Part shown: positions 6,549 through 14,924 of the stretch, piece after piece
Position numbering within the stretch: the stretch's first letter is position 1
Layout of the letters: each line of letters begins with the position of its first letter
Source of the DNA: JALZVT01 sp039029135
GTDB taxonomy: Bacteria > Pseudomonadota > Gammaproteobacteria > Pseudomonadales > Azotimanducaceae
Reading direction: 5' to 3'
NCBI GenBank assembly: GCA_039029135.1
Contig: JBCCGT010000011.1
Location: 62,001-126,000, forward strand
DNA length: 64,000 nt
Program-made: the position numbers and the translations under genes
The notes under the pieces: model-generated
Databases searched by the model: none
Seen by the model: only the letters and a program-made list of their open reading frames with translations
Told to the model about the DNA's origin: nothing

Positions 6549-8377
6549 ACTCTGGCACGGTCCAGCGCGTGCGGGCAGCTGTTATTGCCGTGACCACCGG
6601 TGCGACTTTGGCTTTATCGCTCGCCGCCGTACCGGCGGCCACGGTGGCGCAATCCCATCGGCTTGTGTTCGGTTCGTACATTGACCCCGCCGGTGCGGAC
6701 ACACGCGCTACCGAGTTGTCCACGTTGCTGGGGGTACCGCTCACCGTTACGCCCGTGCAAACGCAGCGAGGGACCCTGTATCGGATTGGCACACAGGCGG
6801 CGAATGAACACCGAGAGCTGGCTATGCGGTCGAGTGCTCTCGGGCTGGCGTCCTGGCGCTGGTTTGAAACTCAGGATGTAGAGGACACACGATTGGCTGT
6901 GACGGAGGCGAGTTCGCTTCCTGACACCCTGGGCACGCTGAAGAAATCAGCCGGATCGAGCCAGTCGAACCCAGCAGCCGCTCACATGAGGCCGGATCCT
7001 GTGTCCTCCGATGCCCTCTCCGACAGCCTGCCCTCCGAATTCCGCTCCTCTCAGGGACCTGTGTCTACGCGAACTGATAGTCGTGTGTCCCCGTCGGGCT
7101 CCCCATCTGCCTCGAAAGGTCGTGTGTCCCCATCTATTGGGCGAAGTCGTGTGTCCCAATCCGCTCCCCGTCGCCCTCCGCGTGTGTCGGCCGACGTCGG
7201 ACCCTGGCTGCCGGGTCGTCTGGATCCTGGCGTTGAGTGGCAGTCGCGCTGGTTTGCTGGCGCCGGGCCGAACAGCGCGGATCGTTGGCAGGGTTCCACG
7301 GCGCTGCGCCTGGGCTACGAACACGATTGGGATGGCGGCCGGCAAGCACTGCGCGGGCGCGCGTTCGCGCGCTGGGACAGCGATGACGAGCGGCGCAGCC
7401 ACGCCGACCTGCGCGAGTTGAGCTGGTACTACACCGCCGAGAATTGGCAGCTGCAGGCAGGCGTCGCGCAGGTGTTCTGGGGCGTGGTGGAGTTCAATCA
7501 CCTCATCGATGTCGTCAATCAGACCGATCTGGTGGAAAACATCGACATGGAGGCGAAGCTGGGACAGCCGCTGGCGGCGCTCACCCTCTTCAGGCCCTGG
7601 GGCACGCTCGAGCTATACGGCCTGGTGGGCTTTCGCGAGCGCGAATTTCCGGGGCTTGAAGGGCGCATCACCCAGGCCCTGCCAGTGTTGAGTGACGGTC
7701 AATTCGAGGCAGACGCGGACCGCCGCCGCTTCGATGGCCTGATCCGCCTTGCCACCGCGCTTGGCGGCGCTGATCTCGAGCTGTATCACTTCAGCGGCAC
7801 CCGGCGCACGCCGCGCCTGTTGCCCGCAACCGATACCGCGGGCGAGCCGGCCCTGACCCCCTTCTACGACGACGTCCAGCAGAGCGCAGTGAGCGCTCAG
7901 ACGGGCATTAACAACACGGCCGTGAAGCTTGAGGCGCTCTATCAGTCCGGCGGCCCGCAGCGATACGTCGCGGCGGCGCTCGGCATCGAGCACACGCTGG
8001 TGGGGATCTTGGGCTCGACAAGCGACCTCGGACTCGTGCTCGAGTATCACTACGATGAGCGCGGCAACGCGGCTTTTGACACGATCTTCGAGCGCGATCT
8101 TGCCGTCGGCCTGCGTTTCGGTCGCAATGACCAGTTTGATTCCCAGGCGCTGTTCGGCATCGTCTGGGATCATTCGACCGATGAGATATTGCTTTCCCTT
8201 GAAGCCGAGCGCCGGCTCAATGATCATTGGCGCGTGGCGCTGGAGGGCCGTTGGTTCCTCGGGGCAACACCGGTCGGGCGATTCGACTCGGCGACGGCAA
8301 TCGCCGATCCGCGCAACAAGCTGGGCGCGTTCGCCGACGATGACTACCTGCAACTTGAGATCGTGCGCTTTTTCTAG
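6545..8377 (+). CDS. Outer-membrane beta-barrel protein with N-terminal SPOR-like region
   Basis: The reading frame is open further upstream, but the GTG at 6545, overlapping the preceding stop by GTGA and followed by a signal peptide (VRAAVIAVTTGATLALSLAAVPAATVAQS), is the best start and gives 610 residues. After it comes a short alpha/beta segment (LVFGSYIDPAGADTRATELSTLLG to LYRI) resembling SPOR. A 120-residue Ser/Pro-rich linker containing copies of the GTGTGTCC word follows. From about residue 220 alternating strands run to a C-terminal aromatic residue (LQLEIVRFF), the signature of an outer-membrane barrel. Likely partner of the upstream LolA-like protein. Substrate unknown. Confidence 0.75.
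   Translation: MNSGTVQRVRAAVIAVTTGATLALSLAAVPAATVAQSHRLVFGSYIDPAGADTRATELSTLLGVPLTVTPVQTQRGTLYRIGTQAANEHRELAMRSSALGLASWRWFETQDVEDTRLAVTEASSLPDTLGTLKKSAGSSQSNPAAAHMRPDPVSSDALSDSLPSEFRSSQGPVSTRTDSRVSPSGSPSASKGRVSPSIGRSRVSQSAPRRPPRVSADVGPWLPGRLDPGVEWQSRWFAGAGPNSADRWQGSTALRLGYEHDWDGGRQALRGRAFARWDSDDERRSHADLRELSWYYTAENWQLQAGVAQVFWGVVEFNHLIDVVNQTDLVENIDMEAKLGQPLAALTLFRPWGTLELYGLVGFREREFPGLEGRITQALPVLSDGQFEADADRRRFDGLIRLATALGGADLELYHFSGTRRTPRLLPATDTAGEPALTPFYDDVQQSAVSAQTGINNTAVKLEALYQSGGPQRYVAAALGIEHTLVGILGSTSDLGLVLEYHYDERGNAAFDTIFERDLAVGLRFGRNDQFDSQALFGIVWDHSTDEILLSLEAERRLNDHWRVALEGRWFLGATPVGRFDSATAIADPRNKLGAFADDDYLQLEIVRFF
6883..7157. repeat. GGACACAC / GTGTGTCC copies inside the barrel gene
   Basis: One copy in GGACACACGA orientation (6883-6892) and three in the opposite orientation TCGTGTGTCCC (7081-7092, 7120-7131, 7147-7157), with a further near-match at 6697. 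The last three are translated as RVSP/RVSQ and make up much of a low-complexity linker between the SPOR-like and barrel regions. The frame stays open. Confidence 0.8.
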
Positions 8378-8433
8378 CCATACCGCGCCGCGCAGACGGA
8401 CGCATACATAATGACTTCTTGGGGGACGCCACT

Positions 8434-8985
8434 TTGGATGCACCGCGCCTGGAACGGGCGTTGGCGGAATCGACGCTCGTTTTCGATGCCGAGACCATCG
8501 ATGCAGCGATCGAACGCCTAGCCGTCAGAATCAACGTCGAATTCTCCGGACAAGTCCCGATCTTCATGATCGTGATGAACGGTGGTCTGCCATTTGGCGC
8601 GGCTATCTTCGATCGATTTCAGGGGCCCTGTGAGCTCGACTACGTGCACGTTGCCCGCTACGGCCATGAGACCAGCGGCGGTGAGCTGCGCTGGCTGCGG
8701 GAGCCAAGCCTCGACGTCGCCGGTCGCACGGTCATTCTGCTCGATGACGTGCTCGATCGCGGCATTAGTGTCCTGCGCGTTACCGAGCGGCTGCAAACCC
8801 TCGGCGCGCAGACGGTCGCCACCGCGGTGCTGGTGCGCAAGGCCGTCGCCGACTGCGTGACGCAGGCCGACTACGTTGCTCTGGATGCGCCCGATCTCTT
8901 TCTGTTCGGCCGCGGCATGGACTACCTCGGTGGCTGGCGTAACCTGCAGGAGATTCGCGCGCTCAATCCGGACGCGCAGGCGTGA
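8434..8985 (+). CDS. hpt: Hypoxanthine-guanine phosphoribosyltransferase
   Basis: A type I phosphoribosyltransferase of about 183 residues that joins PRPP to hypoxanthine or guanine in purine salvage. The PRPP-binding signature VILLDDVLDRG is at about residues 100-110, and the early strand-loop FMIVMNGGLPFG matches the family's first active-site loop. No ATG fits. I chose TTG 8434, with a G-rich GGGGGA 7 bases upstream; an earlier TTG at 8419 would add five residues. Its stop touches the start of the thioinosine phosphorylase gene, so the two form an operon: the phosphorylase releases hypoxanthine, which this enzyme converts to IMP. Confidence 0.9.
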   Translation: MDAPRLERALAESTLVFDAETIDAAIERLAVRINVEFSGQVPIFMIVMNGGLPFGAAIFDRFQGPCELDYVHVARYGHETSGGELRWLREPSLDVAGRTVILLDDVLDRGISVLRVTERLQTLGAQTVATAVLVRKAVADCVTQADYVALDAPDLFLFGRGMDYLGGWRNLQEIRALNPDAQA

Positions 8986-9728
8986 TGCCAAGATTGGCTG
9001 TCGTCGCCGGCGCGTTTTGTGCCGAGCGCTGGCTCGACTGGCCGTGGCTCGAGGTCGTGCACCACGAGTTGACGCCTGCGAGCACCCGCTACGGGACGGC
9101 GTCGGCACCGCTGGTCATCGCCCGGGTGAGCGGCACCGAGCACGAGCTCGTGTTACTTGCCCGCCACGGCTCCCCGGCGACTATCCTGCCGCACGAAATC
9201 AACTACCGCGCGAATCTGGCCGCGCTTGCCGACGCCAACGTATCGGCGATCGTTGCCATTCACACCGTGGGTGGAATCGCCGCGCAGCCCGCGCCCGGCG
9301 GCGTCTCGCTGCCAGACGATGTGATCGACTACACCTGGGGCAGGGAACACAGCTTTGCCGGTGCCGGCAGCATTAGGCACGTCGACTTCACGCAGCCCTT
9401 CAGCGCTGCCCTGCGAGAACGACTCAGCGCCGCGGCGGCGCGCGCTGGGGTCGATATCACCGCTGACGGTGTCTACGGCGCGACGCAGGGTCCCCGGTTC
9501 GAGACGCCCGCGGAGATTCAGCGCATGGCCCGCGACGGTTGCACGCTGGTTGGCATGACCGGTATGCCCGAGGCCGCGCTCGCGCGCGAACTCGAGCTGC
9601 CTTATGCGTCTTTGTGCGTGGTGGTCAATCCGGCTGCCGGCTGCGGGGACTTCGACATGGCAACCATAGAGGCCGCCGCGGAGTACGGGCTGGAGAAAAC
9701 CCAGCGGGTGCTCGCCAAGTTGTTCTAG
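8985..9728 (+). CDS. S-methyl-5'-thioinosine phosphorylase (MTAP/PNP family)
   Basis: A 247-residue nucleoside phosphorylase of the MTAP/PNP II family. Visible motifs are LLARHGSPATILPHEINYRAN (phosphate and nucleoside loop), GVYGATQGPRFETPAEI and the purine-site segment VGMTGMPEAALARELELPYASLCVVVNPAAG. The MTGMPEA form, where MTAP has MTTVPE, is what I recall from the Pseudomonas thioinosine-specific enzyme, which splits methylthioinosine into hypoxanthine and methylthioribose-1-phosphate. The ATG at 8985 shares one base with the hpt stop (TGATG). Coupling to hpt fits the salvage route from polyamine by-products. It converges with csiV. Confidence 0.9.
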   Translation: MPRLAVVAGAFCAERWLDWPWLEVVHHELTPASTRYGTASAPLVIARVSGTEHELVLLARHGSPATILPHEINYRANLAALADANVSAIVAIHTVGGIAAQPAPGGVSLPDDVIDYTWGREHSFAGAGSIRHVDFTQPFSAALRERLSAAAARAGVDITADGVYGATQGPRFETPAEIQRMARDGCTLVGMTGMPEAALARELELPYASLCVVVNPAAGCGDFDMATIEAAAEYGLEKTQRVLAKLF

Positions 9729-9739
9729 GCCGCCGCGGC

Positions 9740-10828
9740 TCAGCCCGCCTCAGCCTCTAGCGCCTCGAACTGATCAATCAACATCTGCGGAATCGCGACG
9801 GGCGTTACCTGTACCAGGATTCCGAACGCCGGATGATCGATGTAGTGCAGCTCGCCGCTGCGCACGCGACGCGACTGGTTCATTCGATAATAGGCGGGCA
9901 ACGCCTCGCCGGCCGCATCTGGTAGAGCGCCAGCCGTGTCGGCGTCGCCTGCCTGCATCTGGTCGGCCAAGGCGCCCCTGGATTGAACGCCAACCGGCCG
10001 CGCGACGCTGCTGAGGTCCCGCACCTCGACGCTCGCGGTCGACGCGCGACGACCGATCGGCACGTCTGCCGAGCGCCGTGCGTCGAAATCAAAGCGATCG
10101 ATCTGCTCCTGACTAAGACCGGCGTGAAAATACAGCGCCGGACGCACGTGTAGATAGCGCCCCAGGGTCACGTCGATCTTGCCCTCGAGCTGGTGGTGCT
10201 CATCGCCCAGAGCAAAGAACGCTGGGCCCGCCGCGATACTCTGCGGTACGGGGGCGCCGCGCTCGGGAACCGCCTGCAACCAGGCGCCGTGTAGCAGGAC
10301 CTCGCCGTTGCCGCGCCGCTCGATGGCGACCGCCGAGTCTGCGAGCGTGAGATCTTCCGCGGGCAACCACGCGAGCTCTAGGGCCTCGAGACTCTCCTCA
10401 AAACGGTCCAGGTTCTCCCTGTAGATCGCGCCGTTATCGAGTTCGGCCGAAAACTCGAACAGCGTGAGATCTGCTGCTGAAGCGTCATCGGTGTTATTGG
10501 ACGCCGACTCGCTGGGGACGCGAAGCGCATCGATGGCGCCGGTCAGCTCGGCCTTGCGCGCTTCCGCCTGAGCCTGCAGGATCGCGCCGACACGATCAGC
10601 CTGCTCGGCGCCGCTCAGGAGGGCAGATTCGCCCGCCGCCATCGGACGGTCATAGGCGAATAGAATCAGTTCGGTGACATACCAGCGCGCCTGGAGCTGC
10701 TGGTGGACGTCATCCTGAGCGTCGGCGGCGCTCGGCATCGCGTACAGCGCGCAGCTCGCGCAGGCGAGCAACAGCCACAGCGCGATCGCGGGTACGTCTA
10801 GGCCGCGAAGGTCGTCGCCCTGAGTCAC
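9740..10828 (-). CDS. csiV: CsiV-family periplasmic peptidoglycan-binding protein
   Basis: A 362-residue exported protein lying immediately downstream of mfd, as the CsiV (PF10972) family does in Pseudomonas. Features are an N-terminal hydrophobic signal (IALWLLLACASCALYAMPSAADA), then WYVTELILFAYDRP, a mid-region with LGRYLHVRPALYFHAG, and a C-terminal MNQSRRVRSGELHYIDHPAFGILVQVTPV, all typical of the family. CsiV in Shewanella is linked to cell-wall stress, probably recognising peptidoglycan. The open frame extends into mfd, but the GTG at 10828, just after the mfd stop, is the sensible start and puts the signal peptide near the N terminus. Confidence 0.85.
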   Translation of the reverse strand: MTQGDDLRGLDVPAIALWLLLACASCALYAMPSAADAQDDVHQQLQARWYVTELILFAYDRPMAAGESALLSGAEQADRVGAILQAQAEARKAELTGAIDALRVPSESASNNTDDASAADLTLFEFSAELDNGAIYRENLDRFEESLEALELAWLPAEDLTLADSAVAIERRGNGEVLLHGAWLQAVPERGAPVPQSIAAGPAFFALGDEHHQLEGKIDVTLGRYLHVRPALYFHAGLSQEQIDRFDFDARRSADVPIGRRASTASVEVRDLSSVARPVGVQSRGALADQMQAGDADTAGALPDAAGEALPAYYRMNQSRRVRSGELHYIDHPAFGILVQVTPVAIPQMLIDQFEALEAEAG

Positions 10829-10835
10829 GTCGCGT

Positions 10836-13800
10836 TCAGCCGCGCAGGCGTCGTGCGCGCTTACGATCTTTGCGCGAGAGTTTTTGCCTGGCCGGCTGCT
10901 GGCCCGCGTCGGGCTTGGGCTGTTGAGCACTTTGTGTTCCGTCTCGGGGCGTCGCTGCGGATTCTACATGCTCGGTGCCGCTGCCTGCCTTGCTTGTGCG
11001 ACTCGACTCGACGCCGATGGATCCCGTCGCCGCGCTGTCTGTGCTCTTCGGCGCGAGCTTGACCAACAGCGAGGTCACGAGTTCGGCTCGAGCCGCGAAA
11101 TCTGCCAGGTCCTTGCGCACGCGTAGGGTGGTGGCGCCTTCCATACGAAAAACGCCGCCGCTTTTTTGCACCAACTCGATGATCGCCATGGGTTCGACGG
11201 GCGTTGCGGCCTGGAACTCCAACTTGCCCCCCTTGTCGCCCAGATCGATGCGCGCGATGCCCAGCGGTGCGGCCCCAAGCTTCAGCGCGGTGATCTGGAA
11301 CAACGTGTCGAGCTGCACAGGCAGGCTGCCATAGCGGTCGATGAACTCAGCGCGCAGTTCGTCGAGCGCCGGCTCGTCCGGGGCGCTGGCGATGCGCTTG
11401 TAGGCGATCAGGCGGGCATGTACGTCCGCCATGAACGTCTCCGGAATCAGGGCGGGAGCGTGCAGATTGACCTCCTGCGAGGTCTCGAACGGGGCTTTCA
11501 CGTCGGGCGTCTTGCCGCCGCGGATCGCCCGTACGGCGCGTTCGAGCATGTCCATGTAGAGCGAGAATCCGACCTCTTCGATCTGTCCCGACTGCTCGTC
11601 GCCCAAGAGCTCTCCGGCGCCACGAATCTCCATGTCGTGGGTGGCAAGCGTGAAGCCGATGCCGAGATCGCCGGCGGCTTCGATCGCCTCCAGCCGCTTC
11701 TTGGCGTCAGCGGTTAGCGCGCTGTGATGGGGCGTTAACAGATAGGCATAGGCCTGGCGCGTCGAACGCCCCACGCGGCCGCGGAGCTGGTGGAGCTGAG
11801 CAAGGCCGAACTTGTCGGCGCGATTGATGATGATGGTGTTGGCATTGGGAATGTCGATGCCGGTTTCGATAATGGTCGTGCACAACAGCACGTTGCAGCG
11901 CCGATGCTGGAAATCGCTCATCACGCGTTCCAGTTCGCGTTTGGGCATCTGGCCGTGGCCGATGCCGATGCGCGCCTCTGGTATGAGCTCGGCAAGCTCC
12001 TGCGCCGTCTGCTCGATCGTGCGCACCTCGTTGTGGACGTAAAACGCCTGACCGCCCCGCATCAGCTCGCGGCTGAGCGCCTCGCGAACCACATGGTTGC
12101 GCTTCTCCTGAACGAAAGTGCGTATCGACAGTCGTTTCGCCGGTGGCGTCGCGATAATCGACAGATCGCGAATGCCGCCGATCGCCATGTTCAGCGTGCG
12201 CGGTATCGGCGTGGCGGTCAGCGTCAGCAGATGCACCTCTGCGCGCAGTGTCTTCAGCCGCTCTTTTTGGCGCACACCGAAGCGGTGCTCCTCATCGACT
12301 ATGACCAGCCCAAGCCCGGCGAAATCGAGCCCGCGGCCCAGCAGACGGTGGGTGCCGATCAATATGTCGACCTTCCCGCTGCGTACGTCGTTCAGCACCT
12401 GCTCCACTTCGCTGTCCGCGCGCAGCCGGGAGATCACCTCGACGCGCACCGGCCAGTCCGCGAAGCGGTCGCGAAAACTTTCGCCGTGTTGCTGCGCCAA
12501 CAGGGTCGTCGGCACCAACACCGCGACCTGCTGCTGGTTTTGCACGGCGACGAACGCCGCGCGCAGCGCGACCTCGGTCTTACCAAAGCCGACATCCCCG
12601 CACACGAGTCGGTCCATCGGCTGGGTCTGGCCCATATCGGCGACGACGGAATCGATCGCCAGCTGCTGATCGGCGGTCGGCTGGAACTCAAACTGGCCGG
12701 CGAAACGCTCGTAGTCGGCCTGCACCGCGGTCAGCGCGTCGGTCTGCCGACTTGCCCGCGTGGCGTAGAGGTTGAGCAGCTCGGCGGCCACGTCGAAGGC
12801 CTTCTCGGCGGCCTTGCGTTTCGCCTTTTCCCACTGATCCGAGCCCAGGCGGTGCAGGGGCGCGCTTGCCTCATCGCTGCCGGAGTAGCGGGCGATCAGG
12901 TGCAGCGACGCGACAGGCACGTACAGCTTGGCCGCCTCGAAGTACTCCAACGCGAGGTACTCGCTGTCCGCGCCGTCGATGGTCAGCGTGGTGAGCCCGA
13001 GATAGCGACCGACGCCATGATCCAGGTGGACGACCGGCGCGCCGATGTGCAGCTCGTTGAGGTTGCGCACAATTTGATCGGCGTCGATACGCTGCCTCTG
13101 GGTGGCCGCGTCCGCTGGCGGGCGCGCGCCGTAGAGCTCGGTCTCGGTGATGACCGCAAAATTGGGCGCCTGGGTGCCGCGGTCGAGCGGCGCCACCAGC
13201 AGACCGAGGGAAGGCGGTGCCTGTAGCCAGTCCACCCAGCTCGGAACCGGTGTCGCATCGATGCCGGCGCGACCGAGAAAGGTCTCCACCAGTTCGCGCC
13301 GTCCCGGCGACTCGGCGACGAACAGCACCGGCTGTTCCGCTGCCGCGACGAAGTCAATCAGCGCCTGGCTCGGCTCCCGCGCGCGTATGCCTGCAGCGAA
13401 GGCGGGCAGGGCCCGGCAGCCGAGATCGACCTCGTACTTGTGCGGTGCATTGATCCCGGCGCGCGGGAACGCGGCCATGCGGGTTCGCAGTTCCTCGAGG
13501 TTCAAGTACAGCTCGCCGGTTGGCAGCAGCGGACGCTCGATGTCATAGCCGAGCGACTGAAAGCGCCCTTCGACCTGACTCAGAAAGCTCTCGGCTGCCT
13601 CGTCGAGCTCGGCGCAGTGCACAACGAGCGTCTGTGCCGGCAAGTATTCGAACAGCGTGGCCAGCGGCGTGTCGAAGAATAACGGCAGGTAGTACTCGAC
13701 CCCTGCCGGCATCACGCCCGCGCTCACATCCTGGTAGACGGGACAGCGCCGCACGTCGACGTCGAAACGTTCGTGCCAGGTGTGGCGGAATCGAGAGATC

Positions 13801-14474
13801 GCCGCATCGACCACCGGAAACTCGCGCGCTGGCAGCATGCGCAGGGCCTCGAGCCGATCCACGGAGCGCTGTGTGTCCGGGTCGAACGTGCGCAGGGTGT
13901 CGATTTCATCGTCGAGTAAATCGATCCGGATGGGCGCCTCGGCACCCATCGGGAAGACGTCAACGAGTGCTCCACGAACCGCAAACTGGCCCCGCTCGGT
14001 CACGGTGGAAACGGCGAGATAGCCCGCATTCGCGAGGCGCGCACGCTCTGTTTCGATATCGAAGCGCGCGCCGACCGCCAGCTCGAAGCTCTCCGCCTGG
14101 ACATAACCGACCGGTGGCAGGCGCTGCATGACGCTCGGCAGCGCAACGATGATCAGGCCGCGTTGCAGGGACCCGAGCTGCGCGAGCGTCGTCAGCCTCT
14201 CGGAGACGATGTCCTGATGCGGCGAAAACGCGTCGTACGGCAGGGTTTCCCAGTCGGGAAGATAGTGTATGGGCAGATCATCCGGGGCGACGACGCGCGC
14301 CTCGCGAGCGATCCGGCGGGCGGCGCCGGTCGTCGCGGCGATCAGCAGGGTTGGCCCCTTGTGGTCAGTCGCGGCGGCGCAGGCGGCGAGCGTCTGGGCG
14401 AGGCCATGGACGCCGCGCCAGTTCAGTCGACCGGTGGGCGGCGGCGCGGTGGGGCTGGGCAGAGCAAGGGTCAC
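10836..14474 (-). CDS. mfd: Transcription-repair coupling factor Mfd
   Basis: A 1212-residue SF2 translocase that removes RNA polymerase stalled at lesions and recruits UvrA. In order: UvrB-like N-terminal domains, the RNA polymerase interaction domain (VVHLDHGVGRYLGL), Walker A GDVGFGKTEVALRAAF, Walker B IVDEEHRFGV, motif III LTATPIPRTLNMA, the RecG-like TRG region and the C-terminal autoinhibitory domain. The protein continues past the normal end into about 70 residues of low complexity, closing with the basic KLSRKDRKRARRLRG. That tail is not part of the conserved core. csiV follows 7 bases later on the same strand. Confidence 0.98.
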   Translation of the reverse strand: MTLALPSPTAPPPTGRLNWRGVHGLAQTLAACAAATDHKGPTLLIAATTGAARRIAREARVVAPDDLPIHYLPDWETLPYDAFSPHQDIVSERLTTLAQLGSLQRGLIIVALPSVMQRLPPVGYVQAESFELAVGARFDIETERARLANAGYLAVSTVTERGQFAVRGALVDVFPMGAEAPIRIDLLDDEIDTLRTFDPDTQRSVDRLEALRMLPAREFPVVDAAISRFRHTWHERFDVDVRRCPVYQDVSAGVMPAGVEYYLPLFFDTPLATLFEYLPAQTLVVHCAELDEAAESFLSQVEGRFQSLGYDIERPLLPTGELYLNLEELRTRMAAFPRAGINAPHKYEVDLGCRALPAFAAGIRAREPSQALIDFVAAAEQPVLFVAESPGRRELVETFLGRAGIDATPVPSWVDWLQAPPSLGLLVAPLDRGTQAPNFAVITETELYGARPPADAATQRQRIDADQIVRNLNELHIGAPVVHLDHGVGRYLGLTTLTIDGADSEYLALEYFEAAKLYVPVASLHLIARYSGSDEASAPLHRLGSDQWEKAKRKAAEKAFDVAAELLNLYATRASRQTDALTAVQADYERFAGQFEFQPTADQQLAIDSVVADMGQTQPMDRLVCGDVGFGKTEVALRAAFVAVQNQQQVAVLVPTTLLAQQHGESFRDRFADWPVRVEVISRLRADSEVEQVLNDVRSGKVDILIGTHRLLGRGLDFAGLGLVIVDEEHRFGVRQKERLKTLRAEVHLLTLTATPIPRTLNMAIGGIRDLSIIATPPAKRLSIRTFVQEKRNHVVREALSRELMRGGQAFYVHNEVRTIEQTAQELAELIPEARIGIGHGQMPKRELERVMSDFQHRRCNVLLCTTIIETGIDIPNANTIIINRADKFGLAQLHQLRGRVGRSTRQAYAYLLTPHHSALTADAKKRLEAIEAAGDLGIGFTLATHDMEIRGAGELLGDEQSGQIEEVGFSLYMDMLERAVRAIRGGKTPDVKAPFETSQEVNLHAPALIPETFMADVHARLIAYKRIASAPDEPALDELRAEFIDRYGSLPVQLDTLFQITALKLGAAPLGIARIDLGDKGGKLEFQAATPVEPMAIIELVQKSGGVFRMEGATTLRVRKDLADFAARAELVTSLLVKLAPKSTDSAATGSIGVESSRTSKAGSGTEHVESAATPRDGTQSAQQPKPDAGQQPARQKLSRKDRKRARRLRG

Positions 14475-14924
14475 GATGCCGGGTCCGGGGCGGATTCTAC
14501 GGAGGCGCGATTGTAAGCGAGAACGGTCTCGATCGGAGGATCGGCGCCCCTGCGAGGCGATAGCGGCGCCGGGGCGACTCCGAGCCTGCTACGGCGGGCT
14601 CGGGGGAGGGCGGGAGCGCAAGGATAATCGTTACATGTCCCGCAAATGTCAGGCGCAACCCGCTATGGATACCTAACCATGAACAGGCTAACCTTCGCCA
14701 GCTTGGGGATAAAGCAACTAAATCCGAGACTTGCCGACGTCTTCCGAATCGAGTGTTAGCACAGCGCACACCAACATCGACGCCCGGTGCGGGGCGTCGG
14801 GGGTCGCCGTGAGCCTTGATAAGCGCCGCTGAGGCAGCAGCGACTAGGTCGACGTTGGGGTCGGTAGCCGTTTGACGGCCGAGTTGTTCATTCCCGGTTT
14901 TCATTTGGGAGCGAGCAGAACGCG
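14475..14924. other. Intergenic region upstream of the Kor operon
   Basis: These 450 bases separate the divergent mfd and the 2-oxoacid oxidoreductase operon and should carry both promoters. No gene is convincing. There are two hairpins, 14580-14603 (CCGAGCC/GGCTCGG, 10-base loop) and 14778-14799 (CGACGCCC/GGGCGTCG, 6-base loop). Either could attenuate or stabilise a leader transcript. A GGGAG ribosome site lies at 14908-14912. Confidence 0.5.
14778..14799. promoter_or_regulatory. Perfect 8-bp hairpin in Kor operon leader
   Basis: CGACGCCC pairs with GGGCGTCG around a six-base GGTGCG loop about 125 bases before the operon's first start codon. It is not followed by a T run, so it is more likely a leader structure or chance GC-rich palindrome than a terminator. 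Confidence 0.35.

Noticed and set aside
11790..13226. 478-residue plus-strand open frame opposite mfd
   Set aside because: Antisense shadow of mfd with no recognisable motif.
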